DNA of 64,000 nt from Plumapathes pennacea. Its lineage: Eukaryota; Cnidaria; Anthozoa; Antipatharia; Myriopathidae. Below, piece by piece: positions 1 to 11,195 of this stretch. Numbering within the stretch: the first letter of the stretch is position 1; each line of letters begins with the position of its first letter. The stretch covers positions 7,914,684 through 7,978,683 of the forward strand of contig OZ038471.1 of NCBI GenBank assembly GCA_964036295.1. Reading direction: 5' to 3'. The notes below the pieces were generated by a model, which worked only from the letters and a program-made list of their open reading frames with translations, was not told the origin of the DNA and did no database searches. The translations under genes were made by a program, and so were the position numbers.

Positions 1-1092
1 ATTGGATGAAGTTTGTTCCGACACTAAACACGATTTGAGACGGACTGAAACGTATAATTTCTAACGCGATTCGAACTTCATGTACTCAAGAAAATTTAAA
101 TTTGTTTTCAAGTAGACTAGAAAAAAAAACAACAGCTGTACTGAGAAAAAAGTTAAAATAACATGGAAGGAAAAATATGCCTCAGTTTGTCGAAAAAAAC
201 TATGATTTACAACGTAGCAAAAGCAAATCAATTTCAGAGTGTTTAGCTGATGCAATGAGTTGCCGAGTCTAAAGTAATCAGTAGTTGAGTCATTGGCCAG
301 TTGTTGTATACATTCTGCAAATTTCAAATCACTCGGACTTTCAGACGGATTACTTGCTTTCTTCACAACTACCTGTGTTCGCCGAGCTAGCTCACAACAG
401 TTCAGTCACAACTTCATAAAAAATCTCACATTGTAAATCAGCCAACGTCTTCAAAATAAAGCACTAGCGAAAACGATGGTCTCTTGGACGCTTTTATCAT
501 CTTCGTAACAAAAAAAAAACCACAACTAGAGAAAAGATGTGACTTTTAGAATGACTTCCAGGCATTTGATTCATTTGATCAGTGAAAACTTTAAAAAGTG
601 CTGCACTTCACTTTTTAGAACAAAGAAAGTATCGAGGAAAAAGAAAATATTCCTAATATTTTCAGAAAATAATATCTTTTCATGGGAATATACTTGCTAG
701 TGTCACCGTGGGCGTATATGCTAATCTCAGTTTAGTTTCTTGCAGTGTATTCATATTGTGCTTCATCTCACAGTTGGTATAAAGTCATCACTTCAAGTTA
801 CCAAGTTCACCATCCGGTTCCTTTGTTTAAGTTTACACCTTTTGTGTTTGGCTCTTTGTACTCCATCATATATGGTTTTCTTGCTAAGTTCCAATTAAGG
901 CTAGATGAATGTTTCTTTTCTCATTTCAACCGTATGTCTAAATCAAACCAAGTAGCCAGTTTTCAAATGTGCACTCGGAATATTTTTCACAACATTGGTT
1001 AATATCAACAGTGAACGACAGCATTGCCATACAAGTCAAAAACGTTGATCACAATTGTAAGGACTAAGTCAATGGATTTTTACCGGTTCAAG

Positions 1093-1128
1093 CGGAAACA
1101 CGTACAGCCCTTGCGGTACGTGTTTCCG
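1093..1128. repeat. Perfect 13-bp stem hairpin
   Basis: CGGAAACACGTAC and its exact reverse complement GTACGTGTTTCCG are separated by a 10-base loop. It lies about 650 bp upstream of the TATA box of GPCR paralog 1. Function unknown; it could be the remnant of a MITE. Confidence 0.6.
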
Positions 1129-1777
1129 ATAAACTTGTAACAAACCCTGTCAGCATGTATAATATATTAGTTCCGTAAGGCGGCGAAGCAAGACCGGATT
1201 GAAGTTAAGAGGGTTTCCGTTGTAAATTCGAGTAACGATCACGGTAAAACGAAACTATTTTTGTACTAACACAATTTATTAGAATTTTTCGCCACTTCCC
1301 TGAAGATCTTGATGTGAAGCATCTTTCACTGTAACACCGAAATATAATTCACAAAACTCTCCAAGAAACAGGAGGACAAATATTCCTAGCAAACTCTTAT
1401 TTTACAATGACAACGCACGTATCATATTGTACATTTTGAACTAGGAAGGCAACCAAAAACACTCACATCTTCCCTTACGCTTCTTGACTATTTTCGGTGT
1501 TATTCATAGATGATCATCTTACAAAGTCAAACTAGTAGAAACGACATAAATAGTGCTTCTTTTACTAGTACAGACTTTTTGCGTGCATTGCCCGAATCTA
1601 CAGCGGAAAACCTCTTAAGTGCTGTAGACAGCGGAACATGAGGGTATCATTCAATGAATGAGTTATGTTTCCCAGCACTTACGAAAGGAGTGGCCTCTAA
1701 AAGAGTTATTATATACTGTGGACGGGTATTCAACCGGCGTTCATTAGGCAGTTTTGACTTTAATTAGCCAACACGTC

Positions 1778-1890
1778 TATAAAATGACACGTTTGCCTCA
1801 CTTTAACACTGGATGTCACTTCCATGAACATAGTGTGCTTGATCCTAAAGAAGAAGGTACCAAGTTTGAACCAGAGAAGCGATAAAGAAG
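1778..1890 (+). promoter_or_regulatory. Putative TATA promoter and noncoding first exon of GPCR paralog 1
   Basis: TATAAAA at 1778-1784 is followed by a block ending GATAAAGAAG|GTATTT, with a possible splice donor at 1891. The same TATA-plus-block arrangement stands before the other two paralogs, and this block is conserved where much other flanking sequence is not. I infer a core promoter and 5' noncoding exon spliced to the acceptor at 2314. The TATA-ATG distance here is 550 bp against about 367 in the other two, because a MITE sits in the intron. Confidence 0.5.
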
Positions 1891-2044
1891 GTATTTGAGA
1901 ACTTGACTTATACTGTTCATGTTATATACATCTACTTCACCAACTTTTTGCGGGTATTGAATCCGAAAGAGGAAAGGCCTCAACCTGGAAACCTTCCATC
2001 CCTCAGACTAATTAATAAACCTAAAATCTAACTGAAAGATTTCT

Positions 2045-2282
2045 GGGCCCAGTTGCTTGAAAGCCGATTAAGCTAATCCAGGATTAACCAAATTCTTTCT
2101 CTCGACCTCTCTGCCAATAAACTTCATGGTTTTGTTCGAAGATGGATTAAAAAGCTTGTTCCAGTATAAAATGTATTACGGAAGTCGTGGTGGACAAAAC
2201 TTTCACATTGTCAGGTTTATAAATGACAAGAAAGTTTAGACCTAATCTAGGATTAGCCTAATCGTACTTTAAAAAACCGGGC
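2045..2282. mobile_element. MITE in the 5' UTR intron of GPCR paralog 1
   Basis: Terminal inverted repeats can be read from GGGCCCAGTTGCTTGAAAG at the left, followed by GATTAAGCTAATCCAGGATTA, and the complementary GATTAGCCTAATCGTACTTT...CCGGGCG at the right. No coding capacity. It ends only about 30 bp before the splice acceptor of paralog 1 and is missing from paralogs 2 and 3. The outer GGGCCC..GTTG..GAAAG resembles the MITEs at 7097 and 59752, so it may be a distant relative. Confidence 0.6.
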
Positions 2283-2327
2283 GTAAGTGCAATATTATGT
2301 TGTTTTTTTTCCAGGAGATAATTGGAA

Positions 2328-3290
2328 ATGGCTGCCAATAACTCTACTATCCCCAAGAGTGCGTTAAGCTGCGAGAAGAGGCTGTTCTTTTGCTCACACG
2401 CCTACCGTTCAACCATAAATGACGGATCCACAATCACCGTTGCTATCATCGATTCAGTTATTGCTTTGGCCGCAGTCTTGGGCAATGGGCTAGTTTTCGC
2501 TGCGTACTATAAAAGCGAATCACTCCGAAGACCCGTCTTCACGATCATAATGGCCGTGGCTTTGACTGACTTCCTGACCGGCGCTGTCAACCTGCCACTT
2601 TACATTTTCGTTATGCTCAAAACAATCTCGAGTTGTCCGGAATATGTTTGTAATGTGCGAAGACTGAGTTCGTTTACCTTTATATTTCTGTTGGGAGCAA
2701 CAATGCTTAACCTTTCTGTTATCACCCTCGACCGTTATATTGCAGTATTTCATAGCTTTCAATACGAAGAAATCGTAACCAACAGTCGGGTTGTAAAAAT
2801 ACTGTCCATTTTATGGTCGGTTTGGATAATTACGGCTGCTTGCATAGAGATATTTCGGGTTGGCAGAAATAATATTCTGGGAAGCATGATGGGCTTGAAT
2901 ATCATTTTTATTTGTATCTTATATTTTAAAATCTTTAGAGAAGTACGGCGTCTAGAGTCGAATTTAGTTGTCCCAGCGAACGAGCCACACGAAGTGAAAA
3001 AAGCAAGGGAAAGAAAGAGCGCAATAACAACAGGATATATTCTAGGCGCCCTGTTTTTCTGTTTTCTGCCCATGACCATTATGATATTGTTAAGTGGTTT
3101 CCTGCTTAGGATTAACACAGATGCCGGCATTTACACTGCCTTTTTTCAAATGTCAACCAGTTTTCAATTTGCCAACTCGGCCGTAAACGTCATTATTTAC
3201 AGTTGGAAAAACAGTGAAATGAAAACAGCTATGCTGAAGGTTGTCAGGATCGTAACTCAAAGGTTTACCGCTAATGAGGTGAATCCCTAA
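2328..3290 (+). CDS. Class A (rhodopsin-like) GPCR, paralog 1 of 3
   Basis: Intronless coding exon of 320 aa for a seven-helix plasma-membrane receptor. The start is the ATG in aaATGGCTGCC, a good Kozak context six bases inside a TTG-opened frame. Seen: NST glycosylation site at residues 5-7; TM1 about 36-60 with GNGLVF (N53); TM2 about 70-95 with D81; TM3 ending in DRY at 135-137; W166 in TM4; a very short second extracellular loop with no obvious disulfide cysteine; TM5 about 183-204 without the usual proline; TM6 with FCFLP; TM7 with NVIIY (N287-Y291) in place of NPxxY. A short ECL2 and proline-less TM5 are traits of the melanocortin/EDG/cannabinoid/adenosine group, so I infer an orphan melanocortin-like cnidarian receptor; the ligand is unknown. 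An acceptor at 2313-2314 (ttttttccag) implies an upstream noncoding exon, and AATAAA lies at 3566. Confidence 0.9.
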   Translation: MAANNSTIPKSALSCEKRLFFCSHAYRSTINDGSTITVAIIDSVIALAAVLGNGLVFAAYYKSESLRRPVFTIIMAVALTDFLTGAVNLPLYIFVMLKTISSCPEYVCNVRRLSSFTFIFLLGATMLNLSVITLDRYIAVFHSFQYEEIVTNSRVVKILSILWSVWIITAACIEIFRVGRNNILGSMMGLNIIFICILYFKIFREVRRLESNLVVPANEPHEVKKARERKSAITTGYILGALFFCFLPMTIMILLSGFLLRINTDAGIYTAFFQMSTSFQFANSAVNVIIYSWKNSEMKTAMLKVVRIVTQRFTANEVNP

Positions 3291-3565
3291 AACTCTGCAA
3301 TCTGGATCTTCATGTATTATTCCACCCACCCCCTTCCCGAAGAGGCGAAGAGGAAAACTACTTAGGGAGGGAGACTAAGGAGGAGGTCGTATTCTTACGG
3401 TGCTTATGTAGTGTTCAGGATTAGTTAATAATATTACCGTTTTCCCATCTGTAGCGTAACTAAATACGTAGCACGAGTAGTTAACGCATCAAGACAAATC
3501 ATTCTGTATTATGTGTAACATGTAGAGGTGATGGATGAAAAAGAAACCCGTAAATCCGATTTGGC

Positions 3566-3571
3566 AATAAA
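3566..3571 (+). terminator. Polyadenylation signal of GPCR paralog 1
   Basis: AATAAA about 275 bp after the stop codon. Paralogs 2 and 3 have one about 295-300 bp after their stops, which supports use as the transcript end. Confidence 0.55.
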
Positions 3572-4042
3572 TGGTCGTGTTTCCTCATTCGTCCTTTGTT
3601 AGGTCTATACGTGCGAGTCAAATCCAAATCCAATCACTTTACTACTACTGCTACTGCTGCTACTGCTACTTTGAAAACACTAATACAACTTCTAAAGATG
3701 TGGTGGCTCCTTTAGGTCTATTCAACACATGATTAATTTTTGTTGTCCGCAAAAAGGGATCTGTCAGGGACTATAATGGCGCCATTGCGATAATTTTGTA
3801 ATTGAAACGTATAAACAGTAGTTATGTTACAATTTGTTGTATATTTTAATTATTTTCATTTTTTAGAAAATGTCGAGTCAGTACTTGTGTTCCAGATTAA
3901 AGCCTATTATCTCTGAATAATGCGTGGTTACCCCCAATTCTCTTTTGGACTCCAATAGCCCTTAAGGTCTGCTTTTCCTGCATAGTCATAAACCGCACCA
4001 AAGACGGCAAAAGACCTTTGTATTTAGGAGGCACTGCCCTTT

Positions 4043-4321
4043 GGTCGTTCTCCGTCACTTGTCGTGCATTGTTCGGCGCTTCTCGAGATTTGGCCGTAAT
4101 GTCATTTAGATACAATTTAGAGAATGATGCAGAAATGCGCGAATTAAGGTAGATTGAGCTGCTCGGTGTGCTTCGGTGCACGGTCGGAGTGTGCTACTTT
4201 TGCTTCGCATTATATACTGGCGCACGACCGACTCTCCGAGAAGCGCCGAAGATTGCACGACGACAAGCGACACGGAAAAAGCACGAAATACTCTCGAAAA
4301 GCGCCGAACAGTACACGAGAT
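4043..4321. repeat. Mixed inverted/direct repeat around AAGCGCCGAA
   Basis: A roughly 40-bp motif with core GAGAAGCGCCGAA followed by TGCACGAC occurs on the minus strand at 4043-4088 and on the plus strand at 4233-4275. A weaker plus copy lies at 4291-4321. This is probably a degraded inverted-repeat element; the 77-aa and 111-aa frames over it follow the repeats and are not supported as genes. Confidence 0.45.
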
Positions 4322-4657
4322 AAAGAACGATTACTGCACACATTAAAAGCTCGGAAACCTGTGAACAGAGTATCGCATGTTTCTTAATATGTTGGTGGAA
4401 TTTGTGTCGTGCTTTTGTTACCTTAGGTAATGCAATCGCGCAATTTCCACTCGATAAATTTTCCTTAAATTCGCTACAAAAAGTCCTTTTGTGTACTAGA
4501 TTCGAATTTATAAACAAAGCGAGGGTCACCGACTTCGTTTAACTCATTGTGGCCGGAATATTACGCGCTTTCTGCTCGAATAGAACAGATTACATATCAA
4601 TGTAACAGCTTTAACCAAACTTCCGAAAGAACTGCTTTATATATATATGTATATATA

Positions 4658-4757
<100 letters not shown>

Positions 4758-7096
4758 CTCTTTTTCTCAAAATGCAGAACTCTGAAATACAGATTCATAG
4801 CAAAAGAAAAAAAAAAAAACACACGAAAGGTTAACGAAATAATGTTTGCGTTATTCCTGTGTGTTTTCGACATTTGCCTTATGCGCGGCAAATGTTAGAT
4901 TGACGTTATGGGTTGTAAAACGAAAACGATGTGGGGCGCCGAGCATGCACGAAATTGAATTCTATATCGTTTCTTTATGTAAAAATGTCATGAAGAACAT
5001 GAAAAATTTCGTGACTTTTACAGCTGATAAAAATGACAGCACGTTTGTAAAACCACGATAGTGCGCAAGAAATATCGCGCACAAATGCGCGATCGCATGA
5101 CCTTTCTGGATAGAAAATGAACACAATTCAATAAATTAAATTCTGTCAGAGAAAGGATAAGGCCGAGTTCTGGAGAAAAGGTGGGGAAACAGAGTGTTGG
5201 CTGAAAATGTATTCATGGCATCAATAAAAAGCAGATATTTCTGCTTTGCACACTGTCAACAGTGTAGGGGAACATTGAACACTCGAACTGTCTTCAGCTG
5301 GTAACTGTTAAAATATCGCTTTTTTAATAATGGCGGTTATTGGATTCAGTCAGTTAGAAAACGGGCGATTTACACTGTGCGATTTTTGCTTATGCGATTT
5401 TTGCTTATACAATTACGGCGACACAAATTGTATCGCGTATAAATCGGCCTTTAGGTTCCATTAACGTCTTAAAACACTCTGACGAAAGATACACTTCCAT
5501 CAACTTCAAAACGATAACAAAAAGAAGAAAAAACAACAACGAAAAGTTCAGGTTATAATGATTCCCCAGCACTCGATTCATGCAGATTAGGCCGGAGATA
5601 AATAAATGGATCAATCGCATGTTTGGGGATATTTGATGGATCTCTCGAAACTCAATGAAATTTGTTCCGACACTAAATAAAAAAGAAGTCGCGGTTTTGA
5701 GACGGTAAATGTGAAAAGGTATGATTTCTACAGCGTTCTATTTGAACTTCACAATCAAGAAACCTACATTTGTTTTCAAGACAAAAGTACATTTGTTTTC
5801 AAGACAAAAGTAGCTATTTGTGTAGTATAAAACTAGAAAACTGTTCACTTATGACAGAAGGAAATAAGTCCAGGTTTGTCAAAAACATGCATGAAAAATT
5901 CTAAAGATTAAAAAAATAAAAATAGTAAAATAATAAAAGCAATCAATCAGAGTGTTTAGTTGATGAAAGTAGTTGCCAAGCCAAAGAATCAGTGGTCGAG
6001 TTGTTGGCCAGCTGTTGCATAAATTATGCAAATTTCAAATCACACGGGTTTTTAGGCAATTGCTTGCTTTCTTCACAATTGCTTTATCGAACGGCAGCTC
6101 ACACCAGTTCAGATCACAATTTATAAAATGATTAAATAATCGAATGTTGGCAATCAGTGAAAACGCAATGTCACTGCAAGCGACTGCTATGCAAAAGGCT
6201 GAGGGAAGATCGAGGAAAAAAAAACTTTTGCAGGAACCATTATCTTTTGTTGCGGATCGCCAAAACACAAAAAAATAGTTCTCGCAAACATTACTGGAGC
6301 CATATATGGTATAACGTTTTCTTGAGAGTTCCAAGGTTGTAGACCCCGCAACTTTTATGGAAAGCCGTCATCGGCTCATGATTGACGAACTAAAAAGGGC
6401 ACTGTTTGAATGTTTTGGCAAGGTTCTATTGGATATGTTATAGTCTGTTATATAGTCGCATTTTTTAATCGCGATCCAACCTTTTACATGCATGTGTAGT
6501 GCGATATTATCGATCCCGTTCATTTAAGAAACGACACTTTTTTCGCAGAACAGTCAATCTTGTCGTGGATCAAAGTTTATAAAATGATCAATTTCGGATA
6601 AAAATAGACTATACTTCATTCGTAGCACAACAGTCAATGAAATTCACTCCAAAAGCCTCTTTTTTTTTCCTCAGAAAATAATCAAAAATATATTTTCACG
6701 GCAATATATAAGCATGACATGTCACACCCAGCTTATAAAGAAAATATATGTTTTGACAAATACTTTCTATGCTCTGGTTGCAGGAGATATTTATTACGAT
6801 TATTCTTCCGTGCACCTGATAACACCACGTTTTCTTAAGCGGCCTGACAAAGTTTAGATTTAAAATGCTCTCCTTAAAGAACATCCGTTTTACCGGTTTA
6901 AAAATTCTGGTGATGCACGGCTTAGAACAAAACCTATCAGCATAAGTAATTGATTAGAACCAGGAGGAGGCATATGGAGGTCCATTCAACGAATGAGTTC
7001 TGTTTCCCAACATATGCGATACGACTAAATGGCTCCTAAAAGAGTTGTAGCATTTACCGGACGGATACTTAACAGTCCATTAAACACAATTTACCT

Positions 7097-7242
7097 GGGC
7101 CCGATTGTTTAAAGAGTGGTTAGTGTTATCTACCGGATAAATCCTTATCCAGTTGAGAAAATGAGTTTAATGTTAACTCTTATCCATTGGAGAGCGATTT
7201 ATCCGGTGAATAGCGTTATCCACTCTTTGAACAACCGGGCCC
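7097..7242. mobile_element. 146-bp MITE, GGGCCCGATTGTTTAAAGAG family
   Basis: The left end GGGCCCGATTGTTTAAAGAG is mirrored by the right end CTCTTTGAACAACCGGGCCC. The interior has further palindromic TTATC/GGATAA segments. GPCR unit 3 has the matching uninterrupted site at about 25530 (GACCTGTTTTAAAC). The insertion is therefore unique to unit 2, and CCTG flanks both sides as a likely short target duplication. Related copy at 59752-59915. Confidence 0.8.
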
Positions 7243-7355
7243 TGTTTTAAACGTAGAATTTCACAAGAGTCGAATACGATGTAAATTAGCTGAAACAATA
7301 GCTTTTGCTCATTTGCATTGTATTCGACTCATGTGGAGTTGACGTTTGAAACAGG
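7241..7355. mobile_element. 115-bp palindromic MITE in unit 2
   Basis: The arms are near-exact inverted repeats. The left arm begins CCTGTTTTAAACGTAGAA and includes GAGTCGAATACGATG; the right arm ends GACGTTTGAAACAGG. The same element is at 25535-25649 in unit 3 and is absent from unit 1. It lies just upstream of the TATA box. Confidence 0.75.
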
Positions 7356-7373
7356 CCCAATTGTCAACGGGTC

Positions 7374-7487
7374 TATAAACAAATGCGTTTGCCTCACTTT
7401 CACTACATGCTGTTACTTCGACGAACACAGTGCAGTCGATCCTAAAGAAGAAGGAACCAAGTTTGAACCCGAGAAGCGATAAAGAAG
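7374..7487 (+). promoter_or_regulatory. Putative TATA promoter and noncoding first exon of GPCR paralog 2
   Basis: TATAAAC at 7374-7380, 368 bp before the ATG, followed by the conserved noncoding block ending GATAAAGAAG|GTATTT (donor at 7488). Same organisation as the other two units. Confidence 0.5.
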
Positions 7488-7741
7488 GTATTTGGGAACT
7501 TGACTTACACTGCTTATGTTTTTAACTATTTAGTAGATCATTGCGGGCATCGAGCCTGAATAAGGAATGGTTGAGTCAACCTGGAAAACTTTGGACTGCC
7601 AAATGAACCCAAAATGTGACCATTTTGTCAGTCCAATGAGTCATGGAAAGACGGCATGAAAATTTTGTGTGAGCGAGTTTGACGCCGGTTAGTACTGTGA
7701 GTGCATTAGATGTGTTTATTTTTTCCAGGAGATAGTTGAAA

Positions 7742-8686
7742 ATGGCTGCCAGAAACGCTACTATCCCCAGGAGTGCGTTGAGCTGTGAAAAGAGGCTGTT
7801 CCTTTGCTCCCAAGCCTACCGTTCCGTCTCGTATGAAGCAAACATCGCCGCGTCTGTCATCGATTCAGTAATTGCTTTGGCCGCAGTTCTGGGCAATGGG
7901 CTAGTTTTCGCTGCGTACTATAAAAGCGAATCACTCCGAAGACCCGTCTTCACGGTCATAATGGCCATAGCTTTGGCTGACTTCCTGACCGGCGCTGTCA
8001 GTCTGCCACTGTTCATTTTCGTTATGCTCAAAACACTCTGGAGTTGTCCAGACTATATGTGTAATATGCATAATCTGAGTTCGTTTTTCATGCTATTTCT
8101 GTTGGGAGCAACAATGCTTAACCTTTCTGTTATTACCCTTGACCGTTATATTGCGGTATTTCATAGCTATCAGTACGAAGAAATCGTAACCAACAGTCGG
8201 GTTGTGAAAATCCTGTCCATTTTGTGGTTAGCTTGGCTGATCGCGCTTGTTTTAATATATACGTTTCGGGTTGGCAAAAATGTTTCTTTGGCAATCCTGC
8301 TGGCCTCGAATATCATTTTTATTTGTATCTTATATTTTAAAATCTTCAGAGAAGTTCGACGTCTAGAGTCGAATTTAGTTGTCCCGGCGAACGAGCCACA
8401 CGAAGTGAAAAAAGCAAGGGAAAGGAAGGGTGCAATAACAACAGGGTATATTCTAGGCGCCCTATTTCTCTGTTATCTACCCATGATGAGCACAATCTTG
8501 ATTACTCCCAGTGTAAAGGGCTTAATGGATAACGGCGCTTTAAGTGTCCTGTATCAAATGTCAACCAGCTGTTACCTTGCCAACTCCGCCATAAACGTTA
8601 TCATTTACAGTTGGAAAAACAGTGAGATGAAAACAGCTATGATGAAGGTTGTCAGGATGGTAACTCAAAAGTTTACCACTAACTAG
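7742..8686 (+). CDS. Class A GPCR, paralog 2 of 3
   Basis: Intronless coding exon of 314 aa, starting at aaaATGGCTGCC. It has the same architecture as paralog 1: NAT glycosylation site near the N-terminus, GNGLVF in TM1, ALADF in TM2, LDRYIAVF at the end of TM3, FLCYLP in TM6 and NVIIY instead of NPxxY in TM7, with a short cysteine-poor ECL2. The third loop and TM6 base (FREVRRLESN onward) match paralog 1 almost base for base. Differences concentrate in the N-terminal tail, TM4-ECL2-TM5 and TM6-ECL3. The acceptor is at 7727-7728 and AATAAA at 8981. I infer an orphan peptide, lipid or nucleoside receptor of the same clade; ligand unknown. Confidence 0.9.
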   Translation: MAARNATIPRSALSCEKRLFLCSQAYRSVSYEANIAASVIDSVIALAAVLGNGLVFAAYYKSESLRRPVFTVIMAIALADFLTGAVSLPLFIFVMLKTLWSCPDYMCNMHNLSSFFMLFLLGATMLNLSVITLDRYIAVFHSYQYEEIVTNSRVVKILSILWLAWLIALVLIYTFRVGKNVSLAILLASNIIFICILYFKIFREVRRLESNLVVPANEPHEVKKARERKGAITTGYILGALFLCYLPMMSTILITPSVKGLMDNGALSVLYQMSTSCYLANSAINVIIYSWKNSEMKTAMMKVVRMVTQKFTTN

Positions 8687-8980
8687 GTGAACCATTTCAA
8701 TCCTTAAAACTCTGCACGCAGAACCTTGCCCTCTTCCCTCCGTCCCTCAACCCCTCCACCCCAGCTCAGCTGTTCTTGGGGAGGGAGACTGAAGACTTTT
8801 AGCTCGCAGTAGTCTTACGGTCCATTTAACTTGAGAGTAATGTTCGCCGGATTGATTAAAACTAACGCCTTTTGATTTGTAACGTAACTGAATAAGTAGC
8901 ACGAGTAGCCGAGTTAATGCATGAAAACAAAATCTATGTTTATAGGTTACGGATAATCGATGATGGTGAAAAATGACATC

Positions 8981-8986
8981 AATAAA
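8981..8986 (+). terminator. Polyadenylation signal of GPCR paralog 2
   Basis: AATAAA 295 bp past the stop, in sequence conserved with unit 3 (signal at 27283). Confidence 0.55.
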
Positions 8987-9042
8987 CTATCCTGTTTCCT
9001 TGTGCCTTCTGTCTTTTTTGAACCGCTTTCAGAAATGTTTAA

Positions 9043-9255
9043 CCCTTTCACTACCAGCAAAGATACTGTAAGAATACCACTTCTCTGAACAACTCAAGAA
9101 GAATACATATGTCGTGCTGTGCAGTTGTGAGAATTCATGGTTTGATTATTTTCATCTAAGCAAGCGATCGAATTCCAAGTTCTCCTTATCAATATGATCT
9201 ATTTCTGGCGAGAAAATGAAAGAGAAGGTTGAAATTGATCATTTTTTGGAAGTGG
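9043..9255. mobile_element. piggyBac-like MITE (degenerate copy)
   Basis: TTAA flanks both ends. The left end is CCCTTTCACTACCAG and the right end is a decayed GGAAGTGG. The interior shares TCCAAGTTCTCC and TTGATCATTTT with the family consensus, in the opposite orientation. See the clean copy at 38966-39168. Confidence 0.6.
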
Positions 9256-11195
9256 TTAATTCTGCTGAAATTGTTTCACGCACTCGGGCAGTTTCTTCAG
9301 CGCAAGTTAAGAATAGCTCTGAATCTTTACGTAACACGTGGTTTGACTAATGACTATGGCGTGTCTGCCATGTTGGATTAAAAAACAATCTACAGTGTCT
9401 GAGAAAAAATACGTTCCCACGAGAGACACTACAATCTGTATCAAAACTCGCTTGGGATTCGAATGTTCACTAATCACGTGACTTGTTAGCAGTTCGCAAT
9501 GTAATTCGATTTGGCATGTTGCTGCGACATCAGTTTAGTAGGGTTTTAAAATCATGTCAGTTGATTCTGCAGTCCAGATATCTAGTTATTTTCTTTTAGC
9601 TGAGTAATGTCTCAGCCTCTACTTGCTTTCCGTGTTCCATGGCTAGTATGGGACACAGAAGGGTCACCAGTATCTTAAGGTAATATATCACGAGCGAAAA
9701 ACAACTACTAACATCAAATTAACCCTCGGACGTACATGCAAAGTCTTACCCCCACAACCGTACAGGAGTAGGGCAGCTATACCCATGCCAAAAAAGGTGT
9801 GATCACATGTGTGATTTTGAAGTGCAATTGACGCTCTTGTTCACACTTTATGGCACTTTTAATCACACTTCACAAAATGTGATAAAAAACACGAAAAGAG
9901 TGAAAAAAGAGTAAACCACGCGTTCAAATTTTGCAAAATGAATGCGGTTATTTTTAAAATAGTGTATTCCTAGTTCGTTCCCTAAACTCTGTTCAAATAG
10001 CTGCAAATTGAATTGAAGACTATCTATCGATCACTATTTTTCTCACTCCAGATTTAACAGGAGACAATTAAAGCACGACACAACACATCACAGCAGAAGA
10101 CAGGTCTACACAAAACGATTGCTATCATGAACACCGCAGAAATACGTTCTTCGGTCGTGCGATCACCTTATTTTTGAGTCAGCGGTCATGGCACAAAACT
10201 GTGGATTAGAGATCAGGTTTTGTAGTTCGGTGTGACGTTCATAAACCTCAAGACTCAGCCAAGAAACTCAACACCATGACTCAATACTCAAATATAAGCA
10301 TTTCTACAACAAGATGAAATTTTACCTCGAATTTGAAAGTTATAGATATAGTAATGTTGACGAACGCTAACCAACGGAAGTGACGTCAAGAACGTATTTC
10401 TGCGGCGTCGCTATTATGTTGACTTCCCCTTACTTTCATTTCCAGGTACACGGACACGGACATCTAGCTCGTGAACGGTCTGTTCTTCTTGTTCCTTGGA
10501 TTTTCCAATATTATCCGCCTCTGTTTCACCTTCAAATATATATAAAACCGAGCTCATTAATAACTGATAAAGTAGTTCAATATCGCTGTAGTGTGCCAGC
10601 AAAGGCACAAGGGCAGAGCTTCCCGGGGGATGGGAGTGGGGGGAGGTGGTAGATTGGCTGGCTGACATCTAGAATTTCCTAAACTGACCAAGTTACTCCT
10701 TTCCTCGCGTTCTTCTGAAAGAAGTTCAGGATGGTCTCAAATTGATAGGAAATGAAACGCAAATGCGGGATTGATGTGAGTTCATGGAAAACGAGAAGGA
10801 AATGCGGGAGACGAGTAAAGCCGGAGAGCTGGTTGTGTTGTCAGGTTGCAATGTCAGCTACTGTACCACATAAAGTGACTTTCGCAGCTGTGAAGCAACG
10901 TAAACATTTACAGAGAAGCCTCGATCTGTTTGTTTAAATCCAATTAAGTATCTTTGACAGGACGTTCGCTCTGATTGGTTGAAAAGCATACACAGTTCGA
11001 CCTTTTCTCGTGTTTTCCCAACATATCGCGTGTTTATGAAAAAGAAAACTCCGTAGTTTGCTTGCTATATCGTTAAATACAAAATAAACAATGCCAAGAT
11101 GGCGGCGACACACACAACAATAAATCTCCTGTGCAGGTGGATTGGGTTCTTATGCTACAAAAACCGCTGACATAAAGTACTCAAAGCCGCGTGAC
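9256..11195. other. Intergenic, no supported gene
   Basis: Contains a small palindrome-rich segment near 9790-9915 (GTGTGATCACA and AATCACACTT motifs). An inverted pair CCGCAGAAATACGTTCTT at 10135 and its complement at 10387 suggests another MITE-like element of about 270 bp. No frame here shows a recognisable domain. Confidence 0.45.

Noticed and set aside
2322-2327. TTG two codons upstream as start of the GPCRs (also 7736 and 26032)
   Set aside because: The ATG two codons on has a strong Kozak context and is conserved in all three.
2520-3130. Minus-strand frames of 80 and 123 aa across GPCR paralog 1
   Set aside because: Shadows of the GPCR coding sequence.
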